NCBI RefSeq assembly: GCF_011386835.1
Contig: NC_088799.1
Location: 73,861,302 to 73,925,301, forward strand
Direction: 5' to 3'
DNA from: Chrysemys picta bellii
Taxonomy: Eukaryota; Chordata; Testudines; Emydidae
Length of the DNA: 64,000 nucleotides
Below the pieces are notes generated by a model. The model was not told the DNA's origin. It did not search any database and saw only the letters and a list, made by a program, of their open reading frames with translations. Numbering within the stretch: position 1 is the first letter of the stretch; each line of letters starts with the position of its first letter. A program made the translations under genes and the position numbers. Below are positions 1 to 10,175 of the stretch, one piece after another.

Positions 1-3000
1 TCAACTCAATAGAGGGAGGCCAAGAACTGCATGAGCCTTCAAGATAGTACCACCCCAGGTATCACTAAAGGCAGATCTAGGGTGAGGCATGCCAATGGGA
101 TAGTGCATGTGAGAAGTTTGCCTTGCAGCTCCCGCAGACACCAGCCTTCAGGTAAAAAGAATACTTATTTCACCAGATCTTTCAATCTGATGCCTTTCAT
201 CAGCACTAAATCCACACACATTTTTTTAAGCAAATGTTTATATCAAGATGCAAATTACTTGGAAATATGCAGATTAACTCATACAATAATTTACATAAAA
301 CAGTGCTTAATTTGTGCCAGGACTAAGCCTTGGCAGTTCATAGCCTTGGCACCTCTGGGATTGTTTCATCAGTTATGAATGTAAAAACATTGCTTGAGCC
401 CTAGCATCTATTTCATTACAAAGTAAGCACTGACATAAACTATTGCATGTGCAACTTCACAAAAGTTGGTTGTTGTGGAAAGGATGCAAGTCCCAATAGT
501 CTAGGGCTGCGAATACCACAGAAAACTATTTAACTGTAAATATAGTTAAAATAGTACAGAAAAGGTATTATCAATCTTTATAATACAGTTTCAGCAAAAG
601 AGTTTTGAAAACAAATTACACATTTCTGATAAATGATATTTCAGGTTATTGAACCACACTGTAGGTAATAGCAATAAAAGTGCTGTGTGCACTAGTGGGC
701 TCTTAGTCCCATTTTCAGTAGGCCTATTTCTAAAAATTGGTATTTAAATTGGGATACATTAAACTTGTCGGAGGCAGGTGAGTCAGTAAAATTAAGAGCT
801 TCCTATAGGTCTTTGAACTCCTGTCTCTGATCTTGTCTTAAATTCACTAATAAAAAAATTGTGCCAGTATAGCACAGGAGATTGTTCACCATTATGTTGA
901 TATTGCTAGTTTTTAAACAACTGACGTGATACATGCATTTTAAGTTACTGGAGCAACAACCTCAAATGCCTCTGTTGATAAATTCCTTCTCTTGAGAATA
1001 GCATCATAAGGATTCAGTTTGATGGCTAAACTCAGACACAGATTCAGAATCATTGAGCAAAGTATTACCTTTCTGAAACAATACAGGTACCTATGATGTG
1101 CTTTTAATTTAAATAAGACAGCGTGAATGCTGCTTGGGTGAGGGGATTGCAGGTACAAACTATAGAAGCAATGACTTGGTTAATAGGTAATGAAGTGCGC
1201 TACAGAGTATCATTTTGAAAAGGGAAGTGTGACAATGACAGGGGAAGGAGAGAGATCACACACAATGTACAATAGAGGAACAGTGTGAAATAAGCCAAAA
1301 ATATTCAGTCATGAGCCACTAATAAAGCCTCTAAATTGAGAAAGGCAAGGATAATTGTAGAAATGTCAGCAGTGGGGCCTTTCCTGACTCTACATTTAAC
1401 TAGCAATTGCCCATCTCTAGCTCCAGGCCAATTACTAATAAGGTTCCATCCTTAAGCCATTCAGATTCTGCTATAAAGTTTCATCACTATCCTCTTCGCC
1501 ATTGTCACTAGAAAGTAATGCATTTTCTAAAAACACTTGTTATCAGGGTCTTGATTTATCTCCTGAAGCCCCTGAGCTCATAGATAGCATTTGTTTTTAA
1601 TTCAAAACATAAAATAACTAAATACAAAAGATAGATACTGTAATTTGTCTGCCAGGGTTATTTTTATAAAGCTTTCATAATCCTACATTTTATATGTATG
1701 GTAATTTATTGCTTGTATTCCTTACAAACTATCATTGACCTTAACTGGTATAACAAGGCTTTGCTTTCTTTTCTCTGATTGATTGATATATATATATATA
1801 GAGAGAGAGAGTCTATTTATTTTCCCTATGATATGCAAGACTAATTCCTGTTAAAGTTAATGAGGAACACACACTTATCTAGAGATCACACCTCTAATTA
1901 ATGATCCCATCTGTAACCTATCCAAACAGCACTTCTTGTTTTCAGACGTTGAAGACATGTAGACTTTCTAAAATATCCAGGAACTTTCAAATGAATCACT
2001 AATGACCAAATTCTCCCCTACACACATGAAATTAATTTCAACTCAGAGTTTCCTCCTTGTTCTGTCAAGGAGTTTGGAGTAGAATTGGTCTATGCACAGA
2101 GGCAGCTAAGGGTTCCACTAATTAAACTCATGGCTCCTAAAAGATAATGGGCTTCCCACTCAGAGCCCCTTGCCTTTGGTCTGATGCCTTTCCCCACGGA
2201 GCTCCATTTAGCCACCCACCTCATTCAAAATGGCTTTTGCTGCAGGAAGCCATGCTGCTAGGAGTTATGCTGATTGCAACTGCTCCTGGAGCCCTCTTCA
2301 GTTAGAAAGAGAAGGATTCTATAGTGTGGAAGTAGCGCAAATTACTGAAGACTCTTCCTGTATTCTCTTTAAGGTATGTCACCTTGATAAGCACCTCAGT
2401 AACTTTTGACAGCTTCCCCTGTGGCTTTATGGGTTTTGAGCCAACTGACATTTAAATCTGTATGGAGCTTTTGTGGAGTTATTTCTTCAGGTTTGGGTAA
2501 AGGGCCGGCGGACCATACTGCAGAGGTGATACTCCTTCTCTATACCTTCCCACCCCAGCTTTTATCAGCAGGATATGGCTTGCTCCACTCTTGGGAACAG
2601 ACATGAGCACGGGTATCTAAAGGCAGAATTCTACAAATACAGTTTACCCCTTTCCACAATGAAAACCTTTTTAGTCCTGAACCTGAAATAAATGTATTCA
2701 GTGAAGCAATGGAGTACTGGGCTATATTTGGGGAGAAGTTTGGTACAAAGTCTTGTTTAAATTAAATAGAAATTGAAAATGATCGCTAACCCAGAACTGA
2801 ACATTTGAGTGAATTCAAAAGTGTAAGTGTAATTTAGATCCTAATATTCTCTGAGACCAATAAATGGCAAGCACTGTGGAATGTGTTAAAAAGAAAAATG
2901 TTGCCTCTAAATGTTGTCTTATTTGAGGGAAATAAAATTCTTGAATAAAATATGCATGTCCAGTACCTGAACTAATATCTAGGATAATTCAATTATCCAC

Positions 3001-3587
3001 TATAAAGATTAAAAATCTGTTTGTACTGTTATTGAAGTCAAAGGGGCAACTAGTATTTTTTTTTTTTCAGTGAAAGTGGTACTGGACTCAAAATCTCACA
3101 ATTAACTTCGTAAATACAAGCTTTTATCTTGAAATATATTGTTGTCTATTCAGAAAACCCCATAAAATACAATGAGAGCCCTTGAATTCTCTCCCCTACA
3201 TTGTTAATTATTTGAATGGGTATTTTTTAGCTGAATGACTGCTATAAGCTTTAAGGAGTCAATGGGTAAGACTCCTCGTAACTCTTGACAATCTTCAAAG
3301 TGTTTGTCATGTACTCAGTATCAATGACAGGAAAACATTTTGCAGAACTATGTGAAATTTTCATAAGGAAATTTTTAAACTAAATGAGTTTCACCTGATT
3401 TTACAAAACTGAATGTCGTCAAGAATTGTGAACCTTTTAGAAGCCTGGCTCAGCATTAAGCAAACATGAGCTATTTTGTGTTTCTTTGGGCCCAAAATAG
3501 GAAAAAATATTGTTTTTCTGTCTATGGTTGCCACTCTAAACTAGAGGGTTGCACTCTTCACAGCTTCTGTAGCACAAGCTCATTACT
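1..3587. other. AT-rich intergenic or intronic DNA, no gene seen
   Basis: I find no convincing exon, RNA gene or intact mobile element here. The open frames are short (up to 115 codons), lack recognisable motifs and overlap on both strands as expected by chance in AT-rich DNA. There is one compound microsatellite and a short T run near 3057-3067. The stretch could be intron or intergenic; nothing in it decides. Confidence 0.5.
1786..1811. repeat. Compound microsatellite (TA)n(GA)n
   Basis: An alternating TA tract runs directly into a GA tract, preceded by two GATT units. It is a simple sequence repeat, likely polymorphic in length. Confidence 0.85.
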
Positions 3588-4332
3588 AGGGTTGCCAACT
3601 TTCTAATCGCACAAAACCGAACATCCCTGCTCTGCCCCTTCTCTGAGGCCCTGCTCCCGCTCACTCCATCCCCTGTCCCTCCATCGCTCGCTCTCCACAA
3701 TCCTCACTCATTTGCAGGGGGCTGGAGTACGGGATGGGGGTGAGGCATCTCCAGCCAGAACCAGGCTCTGGGGTAGGGCTGGGGATGAGGGGTTTGGGCT
3801 GCAGGAAGGGGCTCAGAGGTCGGGTAGGGGTTGTAATGTAGGAGGCAGGCTCCAGGAGGGAGTTTGCGTGAGGGTGGGGACTCCGGGCTGTGGCAGGGGT
3901 TTGGAGTGCGGGAGGGTGTTCAGGGTGTGGGACCCCTGTGGTGCTTACCGCGGCTCCCAGGATGTGGCTGCCCAGGTCTCTGCAGCCCCTAGGCACATAA
4001 GCAGCCAGGAAGGCTCTGCGCACTGCCTTCGTGCCCGCAGGTGCCTCCCCCGCAGTTCCCATGGGTCGCGGTTCCCAACCAATGGGAACTGCGGAGCCGG
4101 CACTATTGGCGGGGGCAGCATGCACAGTCTTCTTGGCTGCCCATGAGCCTAGGGACCACAGGGACTTGGTGGCCGCTTCCACGAGCCATGTGGTGCTAAG
4201 GCAGTCAAGGAGACTGCCTTGTCCCCCGCTGTGCCACTGACCAGACTTTTAATGCCAGCAGTGCCGAACGGAGGCGACAGGGTCCCTTTTCAACTGGGCG
4301 TTCCAGTCGAAAACCGGATGTCTGGCAACCCT
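3588..4332. mobile_element. Non-autonomous TIR DNA transposon (AGGGTTGCCA ends)
   Basis: The left end reads AGGGTTGCCAACTTTC and the right end, read on the other strand, AGGGTTGCCAGACATC, so the first ten bases match as a terminal inverted repeat. Near both ends lie further inverted similarities (CAAAACCGAACATCC on the left, AAAACCGGATGTC on the right). The interior is GC-rich, far above its surroundings, and includes a hairpin around a CCAATGGGAACTGCGG core (4079-4094). It has no transposase frame. Both ends are flanked by TA-containing sequence, so a TA duplication (mariner-like) or a decayed 8-bp duplication (hAT-like) are both possible. The superfamily is left open. Long frames across it on both strands are by-products of high GC. 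Confidence 0.7.
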
Positions 4333-4740
4333 ACAAATTACACACACACACCGGCTTCTTGCCTTCTTCCATCCCCCCACTGTCTCAGGGACTCTCTGCA
4401 ACTCCCATCCTCTCCCTTATGCCTGGGGTTCTCTGTGCCCTACCTTTCCCCGGGCCAGGTTTTCTGCATTAGGCCCCCCATTACTCCCTCACCAATACTA
4501 TGGTCCTGTATTATCTCATTACCAGGGGCTCTATGTATGCCCTCATTCCTCCTTCTCCCCAAGCCTCGTCCTTTCCCCATATCAGGATCCTGCCATCTCC
4601 CCCTGTGAGGGATTCTATGTGCCCCCCCCAACCATTCTCCTTCCTTCCTTTCCAGGGTCCCCTATTCTCTCCCCTATGTCATTGGCTATATGCAGGCCCC
4701 CATGCTTTCCTCCTTCCCCACTATTATATGTCTGGGAGAT
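4333..4740. repeat. Pyrimidine-rich degenerate tandem repeat
   Basis: A short (CA)n run is followed by about 350 bases of C/T-rich DNA. A motif of the form GGG(A/G)TTCT(A/C)TGTGCCC recurs near 4385, 4427, 4525 and 4606, spaced very roughly 40 to 100 bases apart, suggesting a decayed minisatellite. The open frames through it are low-complexity Pro/Ser/Leu translations and not credible proteins. Confidence 0.4.
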
Positions 4741-5202
4741 AAATCTATCCGGCTGTCAACATGTAAAACTTTATTGGGAGGATAGGCACAGAGGAGATAA
4801 GGGTATTGTTATGCTGGAAGTTTTTCATAGCCAATTGCAGATGCTTTCAGTTTTCAAGTTTTCCCAAAAATCAACAGGGTTCTCGCTGACATGTAGGACA
4901 TTCCAGGAAGTTTTGGAATTGATGATAGCATTTCTTTGGAATATCACATCCTATCAACTTGAGTGTAGGGTCTCACAAGTTTGGCCAGTTAAGCAAAACT
5001 TGGTAGTTTGGGCTGAGAATTGCTTTGCACTTGGGGTTCACTGAAATTGAGAAGAAAAATATCCAGATGCAAGCCCAAAAATACCAAAACCAGAAAAACG
5101 GTTCACACAAACCCTTATGAACTAAAACCACCTAGTTTCACACAACTCCATTTATTTGGTCTGTTTTGATTCTACTATTAAATGAACACTTCTGAAACAC
5201 AG

Positions 5203-5378
5203 TTACATAGATTGTAAGGCTGGAAGGGAACACTGTGATCATCTAGTCAGACCTCCTGTATAACACAGGCCATAGGCTTTCCCTGTTTGAGCTATAGAAA
5301 ATCTTTCAGAAAAACATCTAGTCTTGATTTAAAAATTTCCTGTGACAGAGAATCTGCCACAGCCCTTGGTAAATTGGT
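5203..5378 (-). mobile_element. CR1 LINE 3'-end fragment
   Basis: The plus strand carries the reverse complement of a CR1 tail, with the hallmark phrase GATCATCTAGTCAGACCTCC, preceded by an AAGGCTGGAAGGGAACACTG-like segment. The same landmark occurs in the long CR1 copies at 34.6 kb and 55.9 kb. It is strongly diverged and 5'-truncated, hence an old insertion. It holds only the 3' UTR and extreme C-terminal region, so no protein is preserved. Confidence 0.7.
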
Positions 5379-5567
5379 ATCTTAGAGTCACAGTCTACTG
5401 AATAAAAGGATGGGAACACCCAGGTGTTTGGATGATCCTACTAAGATGCATTTGCCAGCGATCTCCAATGAGCAGTTCTCTGGTGACCTGTGACTATAAT
5501 TGAGTCTATGTAATCATTTGCTTATTGATTAAATAGCCTTTCATTTGTAAAATATCCAGCGACTTTT

Positions 5568-5868
5568 GGGTACGTCCAGACTACCCGCCGGATCGGCGGG
5601 TAGTGATTGATCTATCAGGGATTAATATATTGCGTCTCGCCTAGACTCAAACTCGTCTCGAATGCGCTCCCGTCAACTCTGGAACTCCACCAGGGCGAGC
5701 AGCGGTAGCGGAGTTGATGGGGGAGCTGCGGACATCGATCCCGTGCCGTGAGGACGGGAGGTAAGTCGAAATAAGATACGTTGACTTCAGCTACGCTATT
5801 CCCATAGCTGAAGTTGCATATCTTACATCGACCCCCAGCCCCCCACCCCCACCCCAGTGTAGACCAGG
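5568..5868. mobile_element. Harbinger-like palindromic MITE
   Basis: The left end (GGGTACGTCCAGACTAC) and the reverse complement of the right end (CCTGGTCTACACTG) resemble the GTCTACAC-type termini of reptilian PIF/Harbinger MITEs. Inside is a perfect 10-bp-arm hairpin at 5581-5603 and a second hairpin with ACTTCAGCTA arms at 5784-5814. The second hairpin matches one in the element at 9890-10172, which shows the two are relatives. I see no clear 3-bp target duplication. There is no transposase; mobility would have depended on an autonomous relative. Confidence 0.6.
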
Positions 5869-8134
5869 TTGTTTTCCATGCACATTGAAGTGTTAACAAC
5901 AAAGTTACAGCTTGAATACAAGCTAGATATCATTCTGTCAAAGTTAATATTAGCTTTGTGTGCAATTTAAAAGTTAATGCAGTTAATAAAATGTTTCATT
6001 TGAAAATGGAATTATTTTTCAGAAAAGTATATGCCAAATGTAATTTGAGTTAAATGCTGTAGACCTTTCAAAATGGCTAGACTTCCATGGGAAAGGAGAG
6101 GGAAATGAAATTACTGTATTTCAATCTGTAATTCTCTCCACTCTAAAGACCCACTGTTCTGTAAGGGCTGCCTGAGAACTGTTCTCATCTGCTTCCCACA
6201 GCTTTTCAGCAGCTCTTATGTAAAGATGATCCCTAATCAAAATCCCATAATGACAAGCCTACGTATTTCCAATGTGCTTATCACAATAAAATATGGGACG
6301 CAAATTTAAACTATAAATCCCCTTCTGAACTCCATAGGATAAATTCTGCTCTAAAAGTAATGCTGTGTAAGTCCAAAGTCACTTCAGTAAAATCTGTGGC
6401 ATTACTCTGGATTGATTTATAGTGGTATAACTAAGTATAGAATTTTGTCCAACATCTATATAAATGGTGGCTCTCTGCTCCTCTCTGGTGACCAGAGCAC
6501 ATAGAGGTTTGACTCTGCTCACCAGACTGTGCAGTCCATAGTTTTACAGCTCATGCACTAAAGGCTCATGCTTTTAGATTCAGCAGTCCAATGTTAATTC
6601 AATGCTAAGAACCCACCCATGGGTTTTGCATTATATGTACAAAATCCCACATTTGAATACTTTTTGTATTTATACTTTGCAAATCAAAATTGCAAATATT
6701 TCCAGATTTGGGGATATTTATATTTTAGACCTTTTAGAGGTAGGTTTGAGCTGTGAACTTGGATTTGGGTTTAGGTTCAGACCCATTTCTATTCCTGTAT
6801 AGAGATCTACTACAAATGTAATAGACAGGATGGGAATAAACATATTCAGTGATCAGTCCATCAAGGATCCTTTGAAGACATCAGTTCAGCAACACATAGA
6901 CATCCCAATATTTAAACAAGTTTTTCCCACTGTTTATGATAATACTGCATTTTTTTAAAAATGTAAATTGAATGGAACGTTTATGTTTCTCCCATTCATA
7001 ATGCATATAGTAAATGCATTACCGTTCTTGGCCCAAGCGTTTTAAATTCAGAACCTTAAAGGGTTGTTTCTACTGGGATGAGAAATCAGTGAGGTGAGCA
7101 TGATATGTTCTTGGTTTTAATTTTGTTTATTTACAGAAAATATACACACAATCCCATTTTCCTTGACTACTTGGAAACAAACAGCAGACAGTTTTGTTGC
7201 TCACAAATCCACAAGTCTGCTACTCTAGCAAATTCTATGCCCAAGAAGCCATGTCTCTCTGCTTCCTCCCAGCGTCATATCAGGGTCCTTCCTCTGGCTT
7301 TCTTTGCCTTCAGAACACAATCCTAGCTCCTCTGCAACCAGGGAAGTCTCTCTGTTGACACAACATAATTTTGACCAGCCATGCAGCCTAATGCCTCTGG
7401 TGATAGTCCCCACATGATTTCACTACATAAAAGGGCTTAACTGATCCTTCTACTGAGCCTGAAGACTCTGCTTGCCACAGTCATTGGCTTTAATGAGGTC
7501 TGTGATTGTCTGTAGATCTAAGACCCACCTGCTGGCAGCTATTTGTACTTATTAGCATAACAAAGAATATGGCAGGTAATAAAATAGCCTGTACTTAAGG
7601 TGTTGCTCAGATGTCAGCTGTCATAAAACTTTCTTTTGGATCAGAGTACGAATAAATAAAAGTGAACTAGGCCTATGAAAGGTATTTTTTTGAGCTCATT
7701 AAAGTAAATCTTTTTGTTCATCAGTAGCTATGCTTTCAAATGAAAATCATGCCTTCAACATCTAGATTTTATTTGCCCTTGTGGTATTTTGTGTGTATAC
7801 ACTTATGTATTTAGTTCAGGATGTGCCTGTCTTAAGTTTTATGCACATTACACATAGGAAAAACAAACATCTTGACCAAATGCAAATGTAATAAACATTG
7901 TCAGTTTACCCCTCCTGAGATTTGTAGATATGATTGTTCTCCCTGAGCATGCTCATTGAAACTGATTTTTATCTGTTGTGCCACCTATATTTAGGATGTG
8001 ATTCCACGGGGACTCTAGTTCCCAGAGTTCAAGGTAGCAGCAGCTTTTGGATCATAAGGAGGACTTCCACAAATTTGTGCTTTCTTGTGATGACTAGCTA
8101 GAATACAGAATTATAATACAAGTAAATATCCTAT
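5869..8134. other. AT-rich DNA without recognisable gene
   Basis: No coding signal is seen. It contains an old palindromic repeat at 6337-6452 and one 36-bp segment (6699-6734) that recurs with a single mismatch at 11622-11657. The short frames at 6602-6802 and 7105-7413 show no motif and are most likely chance. Confidence 0.5.
6337..6452. repeat. Decayed palindromic repeat (amniote-type hairpin)
   Basis: The left arm (AAATTCTGCTCT...) is mirrored by an imperfect right arm ending in ATAGAATTTT, with a CTTCAGT/ACTC centre. The layout matches a palindromic interspersed repeat I recall from turtles and birds, which reads roughly 'ccaaattctgctct ... agcagaatttggcc'. Arms are diverged, so it is old. 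The family assignment is from memory only. Confidence 0.45.
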
Positions 8135-9435
8135 TGTGACGAACTGGGACTGTTCTTATTGTGGTAGGGTTACCATATCTAACAAATAAAAAAAGAGGAC
8201 CCTCCACTGGCCCTGGCCCCGCCCATTTCCCCACCCAGCCCCGCCCAAACTCCGCCCCTTCCCCGCCCTAAGTCCGCCCCTCCTTCCTCCCACTCCCAGC
8301 CACGCGGAAAGGGCTGCCCTAGTGCTACCGGCTTCACGGTTTGCCGGGCAGCCCCCAGACCCTGCGCCCCCAGCCGGCGCTTCCCCAGTGCAGCTGGAGC
8401 CCGGGAGGGGACGCACCCAGCCGGGGGCGCAGGGTCTGGAGGCTGCCCGGCAAACCGTGAAGCCGGTAGCACTCGGGCTTCGAGCAGCCCCCTTGCCTCC
8501 GGACCCTGCGCCCCCAGCCAGGCACTTCCCTCCCGGGCTCCGGCGGCGCAGGGTCCGGAGGCATGGGGGCTGCCCGAAGCCGGTAGCGCTCGGCTCTTAA
8601 ACAGAGCCGAAGAGTCGGGGAGGAGCATAGTCGCCACGGCCGGAGGCTCTGCTCCTCCCCTGACTCTTCGGCTCTGTTTAAGAGCCGAGCTGCCCCAGTG
8701 CTACCGGCTTCGGGCAGCCCCCATGCCTCCAGACCCTGCGCCGCCGGAGCCCGGGAGGGGAAGTGCCCGGCCGGCGGCTGGGGTCCGGAGGCAAGGGAGC
8801 TGCCTGAAGCCATAGCGCTCGGGCAGCTCGGCTCTTAAACAGAGCCAAAGAGTCAGGGGAGGAGCAGAGCCGCCGCGGGAGGGGAAGTGCCTGGCCGGCA
8901 TTTTCCCGGACATGTTCGACTTTTTGGCAATTCCCCCCGGACGGGGGTTTGAGTGCCGAAAAGCCGGACATGTCCGGGAAAAAGAGGACGTATGGTAACC
9001 CTATACTGTGGTCTGTGAATGCTGACAGGGGAGTGTGGCTAGGATAGTCTGCATTGGGGGATGGGAGACTGACTGATGGAGAATACCTGAGCATGTAACA
9101 TGAGAACCCAGGAAGGGGTTAGAGGTTAGGTGACACCTTTGCCTGGGAAACTGAACAAAGGCTGTGGGAGGGGTCGCTGAAGAGAGAGTTTTCAGGAGCT
9201 GGCTGGTGATATGGCTGGGAGGCAGATGGGGCTCTGACCTTGCAAGGGGGCTGGGGCGTCCTGGGACCCCAAGATGGACCTGAGGGGGGGTTCTGTTGTC
9301 TGTGCCTGCAAGACCTGTTTTGGACTGTATTCCTGTCATCTAAATAAACCTTCTGCTTTACTGGCTGGCTGAGAGTCATGGTGAATCGCAGGAAGCCGGG
9401 GGTGCAGGGCCCTGAGTCCCCCATACTCCGTGACA
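8135..9435 (+). repeat. 5' LTR of the Gmr1-like element, split by a MITE
   Basis: It begins TGTGACGAACTGGGACTG and ends CCGTGACA, giving the usual TG...CA. A polyadenylation signal AATAAA lies at 9343-9348, about 90 bases before the end. The primer binding site follows two bases after the terminus. The LTR is interrupted from 8166 to 9002, so about 465 bases are LTR proper. Promoter elements cannot be placed confidently. Confidence 0.7.
8166..9002. mobile_element. Palindrome-rich non-autonomous TIR transposon
   Basis: The ends are AGGGTTACCATA and its inverted copy TATGGTAACCCT, a 12-bp perfect terminal repeat. It sits inside an LTR. Flanking octamers ATTGTGGT (8158-8165) and ACTGTGGT (9005-9012) differ at one base and may be a hAT-sized target duplication if the right terminus includes two more bases. 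The very GC-rich interior is a series of modules in alternating orientation, including a large near-palindrome centred near 8640 with arms of over 100 bases. A perfect 14-bp palindrome lies at 8964-8977. It has no transposase. All long frames across it are shadows of GC content. Confidence 0.75.
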
Positions 9436-9437
9436 AC

Positions 9438-9455
9438 TGGTGGCAGAGGTGGGAT
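9438..9455 (+). promoter_or_regulatory. Primer binding site, tRNA-Leu type
   Basis: TGGTGGCAGAGGTGGGAT starts two bases after the LTR terminus. It is complementary to the 3' end of a vertebrate tRNA-Leu (AAG/TAG type, with CCA added) except for one position. This is where minus-strand cDNA synthesis of the retrotransposon would be primed. Confidence 0.65.
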
Positions 9456-9520
9456 CTACTGCACCCCGTGGATGGCACTTCCTGCAGTAAGTGACTGGGG
9501 AGCAGTAAAATGAAGGGGGA

Positions 9521-9889
9521 TTGATGGGGACCAGGTGGGCTGAAGAGTCAGAGAGATGGTTTCAGGAGACAATTAACCCCTGGGAGCATGTGACCAGAGA
9601 GAAGGACTGTTGCAGTAACTGGGTCCCCCGGGGGATCGCAGCGAGCGGGCCTGGGGTGGAGGAGTCTGCAGCTCGACCCTGGCAGAGAGGGGGTGACCTG
9701 AAGAAGGGCTGGCACACTGGAGGTCTCCCTGGAACGGTGGAAAGCACAGGCCGGCGAGTGGCCAGGAGGAGGATGTATGCTAAGCGCCTTAAGAGCGACC
9801 TGGTGGAGCTGTGCAGGCAGAGGGGGCTGGGCATTGGGAGGTCCACCAAAGAACAGCTAATTGCCCATCTGGAGGAGAGGGATCACTTA
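9521..9889 (+). pseudogene. Gag N-terminal part, Gmr1-like Ty3/Gypsy
   Basis: The frame opens at an ATG 83 bases after the primer site and is open for 123 codons to the MITE junction. A second ATG at 9773 (residue 85) may be the true start, because family resemblance begins there. Residues about 88-121 read KRLKSDLVELCRQRGL then STKEQLIAHLEERD, a SAP-like helix-turn-helix pattern common at the N terminus of Gypsy gag proteins. Continuation past 9890 is into the inserted Harbinger MITE, so the listed open frame ends artificially at 9958. The rest of gag resumes at 10176. The product would have been a structural particle protein; this copy is inactive. Confidence 0.65.
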
Positions 9890-10172
9890 GGCCTTGGCTA
9901 CACTTACCTGGTAGTTCGGCGAGCGATCGAACTTCTGGGTTCGACTTATCGCGTCTAGTCTGGACGCGATAAGTCGAACCCGGAAGTGCTTGCCGTCGAC
10001 TGCGGTACTCCAGCTCGGTGAGAGGAGTACCGCGGAGTCGACGGGGGAGCCTGCCTGCCGAGTGTGGACCAAGGTAAGTTCGAACTAAGGTACTTCGAAC
10101 TTCAGCTACGTTATTCACGTAGCTGAAGTTCCGTACCTTAGTTCGAATTAGGGGGTTAGTGTAGACCTGGCC
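9890..10172. mobile_element. PIF/Harbinger-type MITE in gag, TTA duplication
   Basis: The ends are GGCCTTGGCTACACTTAC and, inverted, GGCCAGGTCTACACTAAC. They are flanked by a direct TTA at 9887-9889 and 10173-10175, the 3-bp duplication expected of PIF/Harbinger transposition. The 283-bp body is three consecutive hairpins: arms 9932-9955/9963-9986 (24 bp, one mismatch), arms around 9994-10011/10024-10043, and a long outer/inner hairpin centred at 10114 with perfect inner arms 10098-10111/10117-10130. Removing the element plus one TTA leaves the host gag in frame. The second hairpin family is shared with the 5568-5868 element. Confidence 0.85.
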
Positions 10173-10175
10173 TTA

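Noticed and set aside
3661..4240. 173- and 144-codon overlapping frames
   Set aside because: They are opposite-strand frames within the TIR element 3588-4332; low-complexity, composition-driven.
8179..9094. Several 90-159-codon frames on both strands
   Set aside because: All lie in the GC-rich palindromic MITE and LTR. Repeated Ala/Gly/Pro/Arg translations and mirrored frames come from inverted modules, not from a protein.
9881..9958. Last 23 codons of the 9521 open frame
   Set aside because: These codons lie inside the Harbinger MITE, so they are not part of the original gag; the annotated pseudogene is cut at the insertion point.
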